Shown here one piece after another: positions 34,177 to 43,554 of a stretch of DNA of 64,000 nucleotides. Each line of letters begins with the position of its first letter. The stretch's first letter is position 1. Below the pieces are notes generated by a model. The model was not told the DNA's origin. It was given only the letters and a program-made list of their open reading frames with translations, and did no database searches. A program made the translations under genes and the position numbers. Source of the DNA: JAKANT01 sp035502095 (GTDB lineage: Bacteria; Pseudomonadota; Gammaproteobacteria; Burkholderiales; Burkholderiaceae_F). The DNA lies in assembly GCA_035502095.1 (NCBI GenBank), contig DATJUX010000025.1, forward strand, positions 62,001-126,000, read 5' to 3'.

Positions 34177-34758
34177 GTGGGGGACGAAGAGCGCTCAGAC
34201 CTGCACACACTGACGACGACGCTCGCTGCTGCCGAGCAGGGCAACACGCACGCCGCCGGCGAGTTGTTCACCACCCTGTACCGGGAACTGCATCGGCTCG
34301 CGCGCCGCCAGCTGCACGCGAACGCGTCGGGCCTGACGCTGGGCGCAACCACGCTGCTGCACGAGGCGTATCTCGACATCAGCTCGCGCGGCGCGGCGTT
34401 CCCCGACCGGGCGCGCTTTTTCGCCTATGCCGCGCGCGCGATGCGCGGCCTGATCATCGACTACGTGCGCGAGCGGCAGGCGCTCAAGCGCGGCGGCGGA
34501 TTCCACCTGACATCGCTCGACACCGAGATCGCCGAGGCCGTACCGGCGGCACAAGGTACGGACCTGCCGCAGCTGGGCGACGCGCTCGACGAACTCGCGG
34601 TCGCCGAGCCCGCGCTGGCGGAACTCGTCGAGCTGAAGTTCTTCTGCGGGTTCTCGTTCGTGGAGATCGCCGCGATGCGCGGCGTGTCCGAACGCACCGT
34701 GCAGCGGGACTGGAACAAGGCACGCCTCTACCTGCACGAGGTCTTGCGTGAGGCTTGA
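34177..34758 (+). CDS. ECF-family RNA polymerase sigma factor
   Basis: 193 residues from GTG 34177, preceded by GGAGGAAGGA. Region 2 (LYRELHRLARRQLHANASGLTLGATTLLHEAYLDI), FFAYAARAMRGLIIDYVRERQALKRGG, and region 4 helix-turn-helix (FSFVEIAAMRGVSERTVQRDWNKARLYL) match the ECF subgroup (TIGR02999 type) usually paired with Ser/Thr kinases. No anti-sigma gene is present; the downstream kinase presumably controls its activity, as is known for such pairs. Confidence 0.87.
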   Translation: MGDEERSDLHTLTTTLAAAEQGNTHAAGELFTTLYRELHRLARRQLHANASGLTLGATTLLHEAYLDISSRGAAFPDRARFFAYAARAMRGLIIDYVRERQALKRGGGFHLTSLDTEIAEAVPAAQGTDLPQLGDALDELAVAEPALAELVELKFFCGFSFVEIAAMRGVSERTVQRDWNKARLYLHEVLREA

Positions 34759-34850
34759 TCCGGCCGGGCCCGGGGTGCCGGGTCCGGCCGACCGCCGCCG
34801 CGAACCTGAGAGCGCGGCGGCAAGCCTCGCGTCAGTCAGCACGATTTGAG

Positions 34851-37574
34851 ATGGCCGCGATCGACAAGGCGCGCTGGCAGGTATTGAGCCCGTTGCTCGA
34901 TGAACTGCTCGAAATGGACGCCGCCGAGCGCCCTCGGCGCCTGGCCCTGATCCGGCGCGACGACCCCGCGCTCGGCGAAGAGTTGGCCGTGCTGCTCGTG
35001 CAGCAGGCCGCGGTCGAAACGGCCGAATTCCTCGAAGGTTCGGCGCTCAGACTGCCGCGTGGCGCTTCTCTGAGCGAGCATGTCGTCGGCAGCTACACGC
35101 TCGAGCGACCGCTCGGGCACGGCGGCATGGGGACCGTCTGGCTGGCCCGGCGCAGCGACGGACGCTACGAGGGGGCCGCCGCGGTCAAGTTCCTGCACCT
35201 CGGCCTGCTGGGTCGTGGCGGCCTGGCGCGCTTCCGGCGCGAAGGCAATCTGCTTGCGCGCCTCGCGCACCCGAACATCGCGCACCTGATCGACGCCGGC
35301 GTCGCGGCCGGCCAACCTTACCTGGTGCTCGAGTACGTCGAGGGCGAAACGATCGATCGCTGGTGCAATGCGCAGCGCCTCGACGTCGACGGGCGCATCA
35401 GGCTGTTCCTCGACGTGCTCGCGGCCGTCGCGCATGCGCACGGCAGGTTGATCCTGCATCGCGACCTCAAGCCTTCGAACATCCTCGTCACGCCCGACGG
35501 CCGGCCCAAGCTGCTCGACTTCGGCGTCGCCAAGCTGGTCCAGGACCAGCCGCAGCCGGATGAAGTGACCCAACTGGCCGGCTGCGCGTTCACGCCCGAC
35601 TACGCTGCACCGGAGCAGGTGCAGGGCGGCGAGGCGACGATGGCGACCGACGTGTATGCCCTTGGCGTCCTGCTTTACGTGCTGCTGGTCGGCCGCCATC
35701 CGACCTCGGGTGCGGATGCCACCCCGGTCGAGCGGCTGCAAACGCTCGTCGAGGCGGAACCGCAGAGCCCGAGCGAATGCGCCGCCGGCATCGACGCCGC
35801 CACCGCGGGCGTGCGTGCCACGACGGCGCGCCAGCTGGCGCGCAAGCTGCGCGGCGACCTCGACAACATCATCGCCCGGGCGCTGCGCAAGCCGCCGGGC
35901 GAACGGTACCCGACGGCCGCTGCGTTCGCGGACGATCTGCGCCGGTACCTCGATCACCAGCCGGTGCGGGCGCGCGCGGACACGCTCGCCTACCGCCTGC
36001 GCAAGTTCGTGCGCCGGAACCGCTTCGCGGTCGGTGCGGCGTCCGCGGTTCTGGTCGCTTTGGCGGCAGGCGTGATCGGAACCGCCTGGCACGCGCTCGA
36101 GGCGCGCAAGCAGCGCGACCTCGCGCTGCAGGAGATCCGCTATGCGCGCGCGACCCACGACGTGCTGATGGCGCTGCTCGATGAAGCGTTCCGCACCGGG
36201 GCCGAAGACCGATGGCGCGAAATGCTCGAGCGCGCCCGCGCGCAGTTGCACACGCGGCATGAAAACGACCCCACCTCGCAGGCGCGCATCCTGCTGATGC
36301 TCGCCGGCCGCTACGCCGCCATCAACGACGAGCGCGGCGAGCGCGAAGTCACCGACGAACTGATCCGGCTTGCACCGTCGCTGCCCGACCCGGGCCTGCG
36401 CGCACAGATTGCGTGCGCCCAGGCCGACATCTTCCTGTATGGGCGCGACGTGGCCCGGGCCCGGCCGCTGGTCGAGGGCGCGATGCGGGAACTCGGCACC
36501 GTGCCCGAACCTCCGCTCGGCCCGATGGGTGACTGCTACCGGACCGACGCGATGCTCGCGGTCGAGCAGGGCGACTTCGACCGCGCCGTCGCGCGCGGGC
36601 GCGCCCTGGTTGCGCGCCTCGAAGCCGAAGGGCTCGCGGGCAGTCGCCAGCACCTAGACGCGCTGACCACGCTGCAGCGGATCTATCTCGACACCGACCG
36701 CGACGGTGATGTGCTGGCGATGCATGGGCAGCTCGAGGAGGCGTTGCGCGCGCAAGGTGCGCTCGATACCACGAACCATATCCTGATCCTCGACCGGCGT
36801 GCCATCGCGCTGGTCCGGCGCGGGCAATTCGCCCAGGCGCAGCAACTGATGCATGAGGTGCTCGCGCACGAATCGCCCGCTAGCGCGCTTCCGGCCGTGT
36901 TTCGCGCCGGCATCGGTCGCCGGCTCATCGTCACGGGCGCCACCCGCGAGGGGATCGCGCTGACGCAGGCCCAGCTTGCCCAACTGGAACGCGACAGCCA
37001 GCGCAACCAGGTCTACTTCGCCCGCTTCGCGCTCGCCGAGGGCGCCTTGATGGATGGCGACATCACCGGTGCGGGCGGGCAGCTTGCCGTGCTCGCCAGG
37101 TCGATGGACGAAGGCAACGCCGCGTTGCGCGAGCGCGCGGAGCTGGCGCGGCTGCAGGCCCTGCATGCACTCGCGCGCGACGACCTGCTTGCGGCCCAGG
37201 TCGGCGTCGCCACGATGCGCACGCAGGCTGCGTCGCTGCCGCGGCGCGCGCGCAGCGAGGCGATGCGTAGCGAACTCACGGCGGGCCAGGTCGCCATCGC
37301 GCGCGGCGACCGTGTCGAGGCGGCACAGGCGCTCGATCGCGCCGCGACTGCCGAGCGGGAAGCGGCCGGCACCGCACCCGTGCCGGCCGACAGTGCCTGG
37401 CGCGGCCGGATTCTCCTTCTCCGCGCGCTGCTGGAACGGGACGCCGGTGCTGCGGACGCCGCGCGCGACCACGCGCGTCTGGCGCTCGAGCAATTCGCAT
37501 CGACGCTTCCCGCCGGCCACCCGTGGCGCCAGCAGGCCCTCGCGCTTGCCGACGGGGCGGCGGGAATCGACTGA
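34851..37574 (+). CDS. Ser/Thr protein kinase with transmembrane helix and TPR-like C-terminal region
   Basis: 907 residues from ATG 34851. Kinase domain about 80-370: glycine loop GHGGMGTV (89-96), K113, catalytic HRDLKPSN (203-210), DFG (223-225), APEQ activation segment. One transmembrane helix at about 395-415, then a long helical region with TPR-like repeats probably outside the cytoplasm, which may sense a protein or ligand. It follows the ECF sigma gene by 92 bases, a widespread arrangement in which the kinase phosphorylates the sigma factor or an associated regulator. Confidence 0.88.
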   Translation: MAAIDKARWQVLSPLLDELLEMDAAERPRRLALIRRDDPALGEELAVLLVQQAAVETAEFLEGSALRLPRGASLSEHVVGSYTLERPLGHGGMGTVWLARRSDGRYEGAAAVKFLHLGLLGRGGLARFRREGNLLARLAHPNIAHLIDAGVAAGQPYLVLEYVEGETIDRWCNAQRLDVDGRIRLFLDVLAAVAHAHGRLILHRDLKPSNILVTPDGRPKLLDFGVAKLVQDQPQPDEVTQLAGCAFTPDYAAPEQVQGGEATMATDVYALGVLLYVLLVGRHPTSGADATPVERLQTLVEAEPQSPSECAAGIDAATAGVRATTARQLARKLRGDLDNIIARALRKPPGERYPTAAAFADDLRRYLDHQPVRARADTLAYRLRKFVRRNRFAVGAASAVLVALAAGVIGTAWHALEARKQRDLALQEIRYARATHDVLMALLDEAFRTGAEDRWREMLERARAQLHTRHENDPTSQARILLMLAGRYAAINDERGEREVTDELIRLAPSLPDPGLRAQIACAQADIFLYGRDVARARPLVEGAMRELGTVPEPPLGPMGDCYRTDAMLAVEQGDFDRAVARGRALVARLEAEGLAGSRQHLDALTTLQRIYLDTDRDGDVLAMHGQLEEALRAQGALDTTNHILILDRRAIALVRRGQFAQAQQLMHEVLAHESPASALPAVFRAGIGRRLIVTGATREGIALTQAQLAQLERDSQRNQVYFARFALAEGALMDGDITGAGGQLAVLARSMDEGNAALRERAELARLQALHALARDDLLAAQVGVATMRTQAASLPRRARSEAMRSELTAGQVAIARGDRVEAAQALDRAATAEREAAGTAPVPADSAWRGRILLLRALLERDAGAADAARDHARLALEQFASTLPAGHPWRQQALALADGAAGID

Positions 37575-37628
37575 GCCGGGTTGCGTGCCGCGCAGGCGCG
37601 CGCGGTGTCGCTGCGGTGATCGGCGCTG

Positions 37629-38105
37629 TCAGGGCAGCGCGCGCGCATCGGCGAGCGCGATCATGCCGCGCGCCATGCGGTAGAGGAACCAGAACCAGGT
37701 CGCGACGATGCCCAGGCCGCCGATCATCGCGGCCCCGACCGTCTTGAAGATCGGTCCCCAGTTGATGTTCAGGACGAAGCTCTCGCTGCCCCAGTCGCCG
37801 GTGTTCACGACCTGGCGCGCGATGTCCTCGAGGACCGGCCAGACTCCGATCATGATGAGGATGAAGAACAGCAGGAACCACAGCTGCGAATACCAGAACG
37901 AGCGGAGTATCCAGCGGTGGTGCGAGTCGATGAAGCCGGCTTCCGGCCGGCCGCGCTTGCTGTAGCAGATGACGAGTGCGATCAGGGCCGGCCAGAGCAG
38001 GATCGCCGACAGGGCCATCGTCAGATAGGCGATCCACGCCGCCGTGAATTCCCGGGTGGGCGGCACGGTGGGCGGAGCGGACGCGGCAGCAAACGGGGTC
38101 GACAT
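37629..38105 (-). CDS. Small integral membrane protein (DUF4870-like)
   Basis: 158 residues, three to four transmembrane segments (about 22-48, 70-92, 118-145) with a polar loop containing SHHRWILRSFWYSQ between the first two. The pattern resembles the DUF4870/Tic20-like small membrane proteins of betaproteobacteria. It is convergent with the kinase and divergent from recQ. No function known. Confidence 0.65.
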   Translation of the reverse strand: MSTPFAAASAPPTVPPTREFTAAWIAYLTMALSAILLWPALIALVICYSKRGRPEAGFIDSHHRWILRSFWYSQLWFLLFFILIMIGVWPVLEDIARQVVNTGDWGSESFVLNINWGPIFKTVGAAMIGGLGIVATWFWFLYRMARGMIALADARALP

Positions 38106-38246
38106 GGCGCGATAGTAGCGGCATTGCGCGCCGACGGCGGCCTCGACGCCGCGCGTGACAAACGCGCTGAAACGCCCGTCGGAACCCGATGCGGGGGGCA
38201 GAACTAATGCGGCGGGCGGTCGCTGCGCGCTGCTACCCTAGAACGC

Positions 38247-40064
38247 ATGCCGCCGCCCACACCCGAATCTCTGCTCAAGGAAGTCTTCGGGTACCCGCAA
38301 TTTCGCGGCTTCCAGCGCGAGGTCATCGAGACGGTCCTGGCCGGCCAGGACGCGCTGGTGCTTATGCCGACCGGCGGCGGCAAGTCGCTCACCTACCAGA
38401 TCCCGGCCTTGCTGCGCCAAGGCGTCGGCATCGTCATTTCTCCCTTGATCGCGCTGATGCAGGACCAGGTCGCGGCGCTGGACGAACTCGGCGTGCGGGC
38501 CGCCTTCCTCAACTCGACGCTTTCGGCCGGGGCGGCGGCCGTGATCGAACGCCGCCTGCGCGACGGCCAGCTCGACCTCGTGTACATCGCGCCCGAACGG
38601 CTGATGACGGATCGGACGCAGCGGCTGCTTGCCGATCTCGCGGCGGCCGATGGCATTGCTCTGTTCGCGGTCGACGAGGCGCACTGCGTCTCGCAATGGG
38701 GCCACGACTTCCGCCCCGAGTACGGCCAGCTGTCGGTGTTGCGCGAGGCCTTCCCGGCGGTGCCGCGCATCGCGCTCACCGCCACCGCGGACGTGCCGAC
38801 GCGACGCGAGATCGTCGCGCGCCTGCTGGTCGAGGCACGCGAGTTCGTCGCCAGCTTCGACCGGCCGAACATCCGCTATCGCATCGTCGAAAAAAACGAT
38901 CCGCGCCGGCAACTCGTCGATTTCATCCGTTCCGAGCACGCAGGCGAGGCCGGCATCGTCTATTGCCTGGCGCGCAACACGGTCGACGAGGTGGCCCTGC
39001 ACCTCGGCGCGCACGGCATCGCGGCGCTGCCGTATCACGCCGGGCTCGACGCGGCGGTGCGCGCGGCCAACCAGGCCCGCTTCCTGCGCGAAGACGGCCT
39101 CGTCATGGTGGCGACGATCGCTTTCGGCATGGGCATCGACAAGCCCGACGTGCGGTTCGTGGCGCACCTCGACATGCCGAAGAGCATCGAGGGCTACTTC
39201 CAGGAGACCGGCCGCGCCGGCCGCGATGGTGCGCCGGCGCAGGCATGGATGACCTACGGCCTGGCCGACGTCGTGCAGCAGCGCCGGCTGATCGAGTTGT
39301 CCGAGGCCGACGCGAACTACAAGCGGCTGTCGTCCGGCAAGCTCGACGCGATGCTTGGCCTCGCCGAAACCGGTGCCTGCCGCCGGGTCCGCTTGCTGGC
39401 GTACTTCGGCGAGGCGAGCGAAGCATGCGGCAATTGCGACAACTGCCTCGAGCCGCCCGAGTTATGGGACGCCACCGAGGCGGCGCGCAAGCTGCTCTCG
39501 TGCATCTACCGCTGCGAGCGCGCGAGCGGATTTTCGTTCGCCGCGACCCACGTCATCGACGTACTGCGCGGCAAGCAGACGGAGAAGACACGGAAATTCG
39601 GGCACGAAGCGCTGTCGACATTCGGCATCGGCGCCGACTTGAGCGAAGCCGAGTGGCGCCTGCTGCTGCGGCAACTCGTCGCCCTGGACTTGGTGGCGGT
39701 CGATCACGAGACCTTCAACGTGCTCCATCTGACCGAAGCGAGCCGCCCGGTGCTCAAGGGCGAGCAGCGGATCGAACTGCGACGGCACGTGGCGAAACCG
39801 GCGCGCGGCAAGCGCAAGGCGCCCGCTGCGCCGGCAACCGGCGGCGTCGACGCCCCATTGTTCGAGCAATTGCGCGCCTGGCGGGCGGAGATCGCACGCG
39901 AGCACGGGGTACCGGCCTACGTGGTCTTCCACGACGAGACGCTGCGTGCGATCGCCGCCGCGCGCCCGCGGTCGCTGGGCGATCTGCGCGACATCAGCGG
40001 CGTCGGCGAGAAGAAGCTCGCGCGCTACGGCGAGGCGTTGGTCGAACTTGTACGCAACACCTGA
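38247..40064 (+). CDS. recQ: RecQ-family ATP-dependent DNA helicase
   Basis: 605 residues. Superfamily 2 motifs: MPTGGGKS (Walker A, about 39-46), ALTATA, DEAH in AVDEAHCVSQWGHDFRPEY, and the motif VI region QETGRAGRDG. A Cys cluster (CRRVRLLAYF, then CGNCDNC) is the RecQ zinc-binding site. A C-terminal HRDC domain (about 530-600) begins LFEQLRAWRAEIAREHGVPAYVVF. It unwinds DNA 3'-5' in recombination and repair. Confidence 0.92.
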   Translation: MPPPTPESLLKEVFGYPQFRGFQREVIETVLAGQDALVLMPTGGGKSLTYQIPALLRQGVGIVISPLIALMQDQVAALDELGVRAAFLNSTLSAGAAAVIERRLRDGQLDLVYIAPERLMTDRTQRLLADLAAADGIALFAVDEAHCVSQWGHDFRPEYGQLSVLREAFPAVPRIALTATADVPTRREIVARLLVEAREFVASFDRPNIRYRIVEKNDPRRQLVDFIRSEHAGEAGIVYCLARNTVDEVALHLGAHGIAALPYHAGLDAAVRAANQARFLREDGLVMVATIAFGMGIDKPDVRFVAHLDMPKSIEGYFQETGRAGRDGAPAQAWMTYGLADVVQQRRLIELSEADANYKRLSSGKLDAMLGLAETGACRRVRLLAYFGEASEACGNCDNCLEPPELWDATEAARKLLSCIYRCERASGFSFAATHVIDVLRGKQTEKTRKFGHEALSTFGIGADLSEAEWRLLLRQLVALDLVAVDHETFNVLHLTEASRPVLKGEQRIELRRHVAKPARGKRKAPAAPATGGVDAPLFEQLRAWRAEIAREHGVPAYVVFHDETLRAIAAARPRSLGDLRDISGVGEKKLARYGEALVELVRNT

Positions 40065-40069
40065 CCGAA

Positions 40070-40102
40070 CCCCTCCCACGCGTGCGGGGAGGGCGGGGGT
40101 GG
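40070..40102. repeat. GC hairpin repeat, family B copy 2
   Basis: CCCCTCCCACGC/GTGCGGGGAGGG arms with an extra GGGGGTGGG, directly after the recQ stop. It may act as a transcript-end hairpin between convergent recQ and the TerB-like gene. Confidence 0.5.
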
Positions 40103-40137
40103 GCGCGAAAGTGCGCGGTGTCAGTCGAAGGGAACGC

Positions 40138-40605
40138 TCACGCGGCGCTCGCGTCCTGTTTCGCCCGCAGCTTGGCCAGGATGTACGCATCGTCGGAGAC
40201 GTAGAGCAGCCCGGCGATCTTGCGCATCAGGTGCAGTTCGTTTGCGGTCAGGTCCTTGTCCGCATACGCGGCGCGCCACATCAGCTCGACCAGGTGCTCC
40301 TTCTGTTCCTGCGAGAAGTTCTGGTTGATGAGCGACGTAAACGGAAAATAGCCCTCGGCCTTCTTGAGTTCGCCTTCCGCAAAATCGACCAGGTCCTCCG
40401 CGTCGGCATCGGTGAGCGCGAACCTCTCGTGGATCGCGGCCAGCACGGCCGCGTGCTCGGCCGGTTGCATGGCACCGTCGGCGCGCGCGATTTCGACCAG
40501 CAACGCCGCCGCGGCGACCTCGAGCGCACGGTGAACGTGGGCCGGTGCCCCCGCGAGATCGCCGCCGGCGTGTTTTTCGATCAACTCGAACAGGGCACGC
40601 AACAT
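40138..40605 (-). CDS. TerB-like protein
   Basis: 155 residues from ATG 40605; all-helical, with the TerB pattern VAAAALLVEIARADGAMQPAEHAAV and a second ALYADKDL-like MWRAAYADKDLTANELHLMRKIAGLL. TerB-family proteins are acidic, metal-linked stress proteins related to tellurite resistance and to DnaJ-associated domains. No other ter genes are near. Confidence 0.78.
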   Translation of the reverse strand: MLRALFELIEKHAGGDLAGAPAHVHRALEVAAAALLVEIARADGAMQPAEHAAVLAAIHERFALTDADAEDLVDFAEGELKKAEGYFPFTSLINQNFSQEQKEHLVELMWRAAYADKDLTANELHLMRKIAGLLYVSDDAYILAKLRAKQDASAA

Positions 40606-40695
40606 GGATACAGGAAGGACGGTGCGACCTCCGCTCCACCTTAACGCGTCAAGCGATCCGCGCGACGACAATGCGATACCGTATCGACGGGCCGG

Positions 40696-41130
40696 CTATT
40701 TCCGGCCGAGCATGCGGCGGCACTCGGCCTCGTGGCGCTCGATTTCGGCCAGTGTCACCTCGATGTCCTCGCGTTGCTGTTCGAGGGCGGCGCGATGCTG
40801 CGCGAGCACGGCAAGGAAACGCCTCGCTTGCGGAACCGCATCCTTCGACGATTCGTACATGTCGATCAGCTCGCGCACCTGGCTCAGCGAGAGGCCGAGC
40901 CGCTTGCCGCGCAAGGTGAGCTTCAGGCGAGTCCGATCGCGCGGCGAATAGACCCGGCGCAGCCCCTGCGGACCGACCCGCGCCGGCGCGAGGATGCCGT
41001 GGTCCTCGTAAAAGCGTATCGCCCGTGGCGTGATGTCGAACTCGCGCGCGAGCTCGGTGATGGTGAAGGTCGCCGCGTCGCCCGCGGGAGGCCGGCTCGG
41101 TGCCGCCGCAGGGGCTTTGCGTGCGCTCAT
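40696..41130 (-). CDS. liuR: MerR-family regulator, LiuR-type
   Basis: 144 residues. N-terminal MerR winged helix (FTITELAREFDITPRAIRFYEDHGIL), then LTLRGKRLGLSLSQVRELIDMY and a coiled-coil dimerisation helix (about 95-140). There is no metal-binding cysteine pair. The segment after the HTH and the tail QREDIEVTLAEIERHE closely resemble LiuR, the regulator of leucine/isovalerate genes in proteobacteria. A palindrome of the type found before the thioesterase/liuA operon lies 40 bases upstream of its start, so it probably controls itself, the divergent hydrolase and the liuA operon. Confidence 0.8.
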   Translation of the reverse strand: MSARKAPAAAPSRPPAGDAATFTITELAREFDITPRAIRFYEDHGILAPARVGPQGLRRVYSPRDRTRLKLTLRGKRLGLSLSQVRELIDMYESSKDAVPQARRFLAVLAQHRAALEQQREDIEVTLAEIERHEAECRRMLGRK

Positions 41131-41169
41131 GACGGTCTTCGCGACTTCGTGTCAGTAGAATCGCCACAC

Positions 41170-41185
41170 TTTACGCAAACGTCAA
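41170..41185. promoter_or_regulatory. Predicted LiuR-type operator (liuR / MBL hydrolase intergenic)
   Basis: TTTACGCAAACGTCAA; 14 of 16 bases match the box at 34067. It sits between divergent liuR (start 41130) and the metallo-beta-lactamase-fold gene (start 41208), so it can serve both. Confidence 0.5.
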
Positions 41186-41207
41186 GGCGCAGCATCCGGC
41201 GGCACGC

Positions 41208-42311
41208 ATGAACCCCCAGGAACACGAACTCACGTATCCGTGGGCCGAGCCGCCTGCGCCGGGCACGCTGATCACCCTGCGTCCTGGTGTGCACTGGCTG
41301 CGCATGCCGCTGCCGTTCGCACTCGATCACATCAACCTGTGGCTGCTCGACGACGAGATCGAGGGTCGCGCCGGCTTCACCGCGATCGACTGCGGCATCA
41401 CCAGCGAGGCGACGCGCCGCGCGTGGGAGCAGCTCTTCGACACCGCATTCGACGGCAAGCCGCTGGTGCGCGTGCTCGCCACGCACTTCCATCCGGATCA
41501 TCTCGGACTGGCGTGGTGGCTGGTCGAAGGCGGCGAACACAAGCGCTGGCAGGCGCCGCTGTGGATGACGCTCGGCGAATACGCGTTCGGGCGCATGCTT
41601 TCCGGCAACAAGGACGGGCAAGGCGAAGAGGCGGGCAGGCGGGCGGCGGCGCACTTCGCGGCCAACGGCCTGCGCGAGCACGCGGCGCTGGAGAAGATCG
41701 TCACGCGCGGCTCGGGCCACTATCCGAAACTCGTGCCCGACGTGCCGATGTCGTTCCGGCGCATCGCGGAGGGTGACGAGATCGCGATCGGTCCGCACGG
41801 GCGCAAGCGCCTGTTCCGGATCCTGGTCGGGTTCGGCCACGCGCCCGAGCACGCGTCCCTCTTCTGCGAGGAGGACCGCCTGCTCATCGCGGGCGACATG
41901 GTGCTTCCGCGCATCTCGACCAACGTCAGCGTGTTCGAGATCGAGCCGGACGGCGATCCGCTGCCGCGCTACCTGCGCTCGCTCGACCGGTACCTGATGC
42001 TGCCGGCCGATACGCTGGTGCTGCCCTCGCACGGCAAGCCCTTCATCGGCCTGCATCGCCGGGTGGTGCAACAGCACGAGCATCACCAGGCGCGCCTCGA
42101 CGAAGTGCTTGCGGCCTGCATGCGTCCGTCGAGCGCCGCCGACATCGTGCCGGTGATGTTCAAGCGCGAACTCGACCTGCACCAGCTGACCTTTGCGATG
42201 GGCGAGGCGCTGGCGCACCTGCACGCCCTGTGGCGCGCCGGCGCGGTGGAGCGCCGGCGCGGCGACGACGGCGTGTTCCGTTTCGAGCGCATCGAGTCCG
42301 CCCGGCCCTGA
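41208..42311 (+). CDS. Metallo-beta-lactamase-fold hydrolase with C-terminal helical domain
   Basis: 367 residues. Metal site H93-F-H95-P-D97-H98, GFGHAPEHASL, GDMVLP and PSHGKPF. The C-terminal about 90 residues form the helical winged-helix-like extension seen in this hydrolase group. Divergent from liuR with a LiuR-type box between them, so it may be a thioesterase- or lactonase-like enzyme of acyl-CoA or leucine catabolism. The MetC-like gene follows after 34 bases. Confidence 0.82.
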   Translation: MNPQEHELTYPWAEPPAPGTLITLRPGVHWLRMPLPFALDHINLWLLDDEIEGRAGFTAIDCGITSEATRRAWEQLFDTAFDGKPLVRVLATHFHPDHLGLAWWLVEGGEHKRWQAPLWMTLGEYAFGRMLSGNKDGQGEEAGRRAAAHFAANGLREHAALEKIVTRGSGHYPKLVPDVPMSFRRIAEGDEIAIGPHGRKRLFRILVGFGHAPEHASLFCEEDRLLIAGDMVLPRISTNVSVFEIEPDGDPLPRYLRSLDRYLMLPADTLVLPSHGKPFIGLHRRVVQQHEHHQARLDEVLAACMRPSSAADIVPVMFKRELDLHQLTFAMGEALAHLHALWRAGAVERRRGDDGVFRFERIESARP

Positions 42312-42345
42312 AGCCGGCTCGCCGGACGGCTCCCGAAAGAGCGAC

Positions 42346-43554
42346 ATGGACCGCAACGACGAAGACCCGCGCCGCAAGCCGGGCCGCCCGCAGACCGAGC
42401 TGACCTCGCTCGGGCGCAACGAAAGCCACAGCTTCGATTTCGTCAATCCGCCGCTGGTGCGCGGCTCGACGGTGCTGCACAAGAGCGTGGCCGACATGCG
42501 CGAGCGCGTGCGCCGGCGCAACCTCGGCGACGACGCCATGCCGGTCGCGTACGGCATCTACGGCACGCCGACGCATCACGCGTTCTACGACGCGATGACA
42601 CGTCTCGAGGGCGGCGCGCACTCCTGGGCCACGCCCTCCGGGCTGACCGCCTGCACGATGTCGATCCTCGCCTACGTCAAGGTCGGCGATCATGTCCTGG
42701 TCCCCGATTCGGTGTACTGGCCGACGCGGCGCTTCTGCCGCGACACCCTGCCGCGTTACGGCGTCGAAGCGACCTTCTACGATCCGCGCCTGGGCACCGG
42801 GATCGAAGCGCTGTTCCGCCGCACCACGCGTGTCATCGTGGTGGAGTCGCCCGGTTCGCACACGTTCGAGATGCAGGACGTGCCCCTGCTGGCCTCGATC
42901 GCGCGCGCGCACGATGCGTTCTGCGTGGTCGACAACACCTGGGCCACGCCGCTGTACTGCCAGCCGCTCAGGCTCGGCGCCGACGTCGTCGTGCACGCGG
43001 CCACGAAGTACATCGGCGGCCACTCCGATCTGCTGATGGGCACGCTCACCACCAACGAGCGCGCGTGGCCGCGCCTGCGCGAGACGATGCAGCACTACGG
43101 GTTGACCACCAGCCCCGACGACTGCTGGATCGCCCTGCGCGGCTTGCGATCGATGGGCGCGCGCCTGCTGCAGCACCGCGCCACGGCCGACAAGCTGATC
43201 GCCTGGCTGCGCGCGCAACCGGAAGTCGAGCGGGTTCTGTACCCGGCGCTGCCGGACGATGCCGGCTATGCGCTGTGGAAGCGCGACATGACCGGCGCGA
43301 CGGGTCTCTTCGGGGTGGCGCTCAAGCCGACGGTCGGCGAGGCGAGCTTCCACGCGTTCGTCGACGGCATGCAGCGCTTCGGGCGCGGCTATTCATGGGG
43401 CGGTTACGAAAGCCTGCTGATCCCGTCCTTCCCCGAGCGGACCGCCGTGCCGCTCGCGTTCGCCGGGCCGCTGTTTCGCGTGCATGCGGGGCTGGAAGAC
43501 GCGGACGACCTGATCGAGGACCTGGAAGCGGGCTTCGCGCGCCTGCGCCGATGA
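42346..43554 (+). CDS. metC: Cystathionine beta-lyase-like Cys/Met-metabolism PLP enzyme
   Basis: 402 residues. PLP lysine K221 in HAATKYIGGHSD, YGIYGTPTHHAF near the N-terminus, VVDNTWATPL, and SWGGYESLLIP typical of MetC of alpha/betaproteobacteria (the GYES motif separates it from gamma-synthases). It cleaves cystathionine to homocysteine, pyruvate and ammonia. The ATG at 42346 is used; the next gene starts within its stop codon (ATGA). Confidence 0.88.
   Translation: MDRNDEDPRRKPGRPQTELTSLGRNESHSFDFVNPPLVRGSTVLHKSVADMRERVRRRNLGDDAMPVAYGIYGTPTHHAFYDAMTRLEGGAHSWATPSGLTACTMSILAYVKVGDHVLVPDSVYWPTRRFCRDTLPRYGVEATFYDPRLGTGIEALFRRTTRVIVVESPGSHTFEMQDVPLLASIARAHDAFCVVDNTWATPLYCQPLRLGADVVVHAATKYIGGHSDLLMGTLTTNERAWPRLRETMQHYGLTTSPDDCWIALRGLRSMGARLLQHRATADKLIAWLRAQPEVERVLYPALPDDAGYALWKRDMTGATGLFGVALKPTVGEASFHAFVDGMQRFGRGYSWGGYESLLIPSFPERTAVPLAFAGPLFRVHAGLEDADDLIEDLEAGFARLRR

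Noticed and set aside
40070..40102. Family B hairpins as intrinsic terminators
   Set aside because: None of the copies is followed by a T-run, and one lies in coding sequence, so I list them as repeats only.
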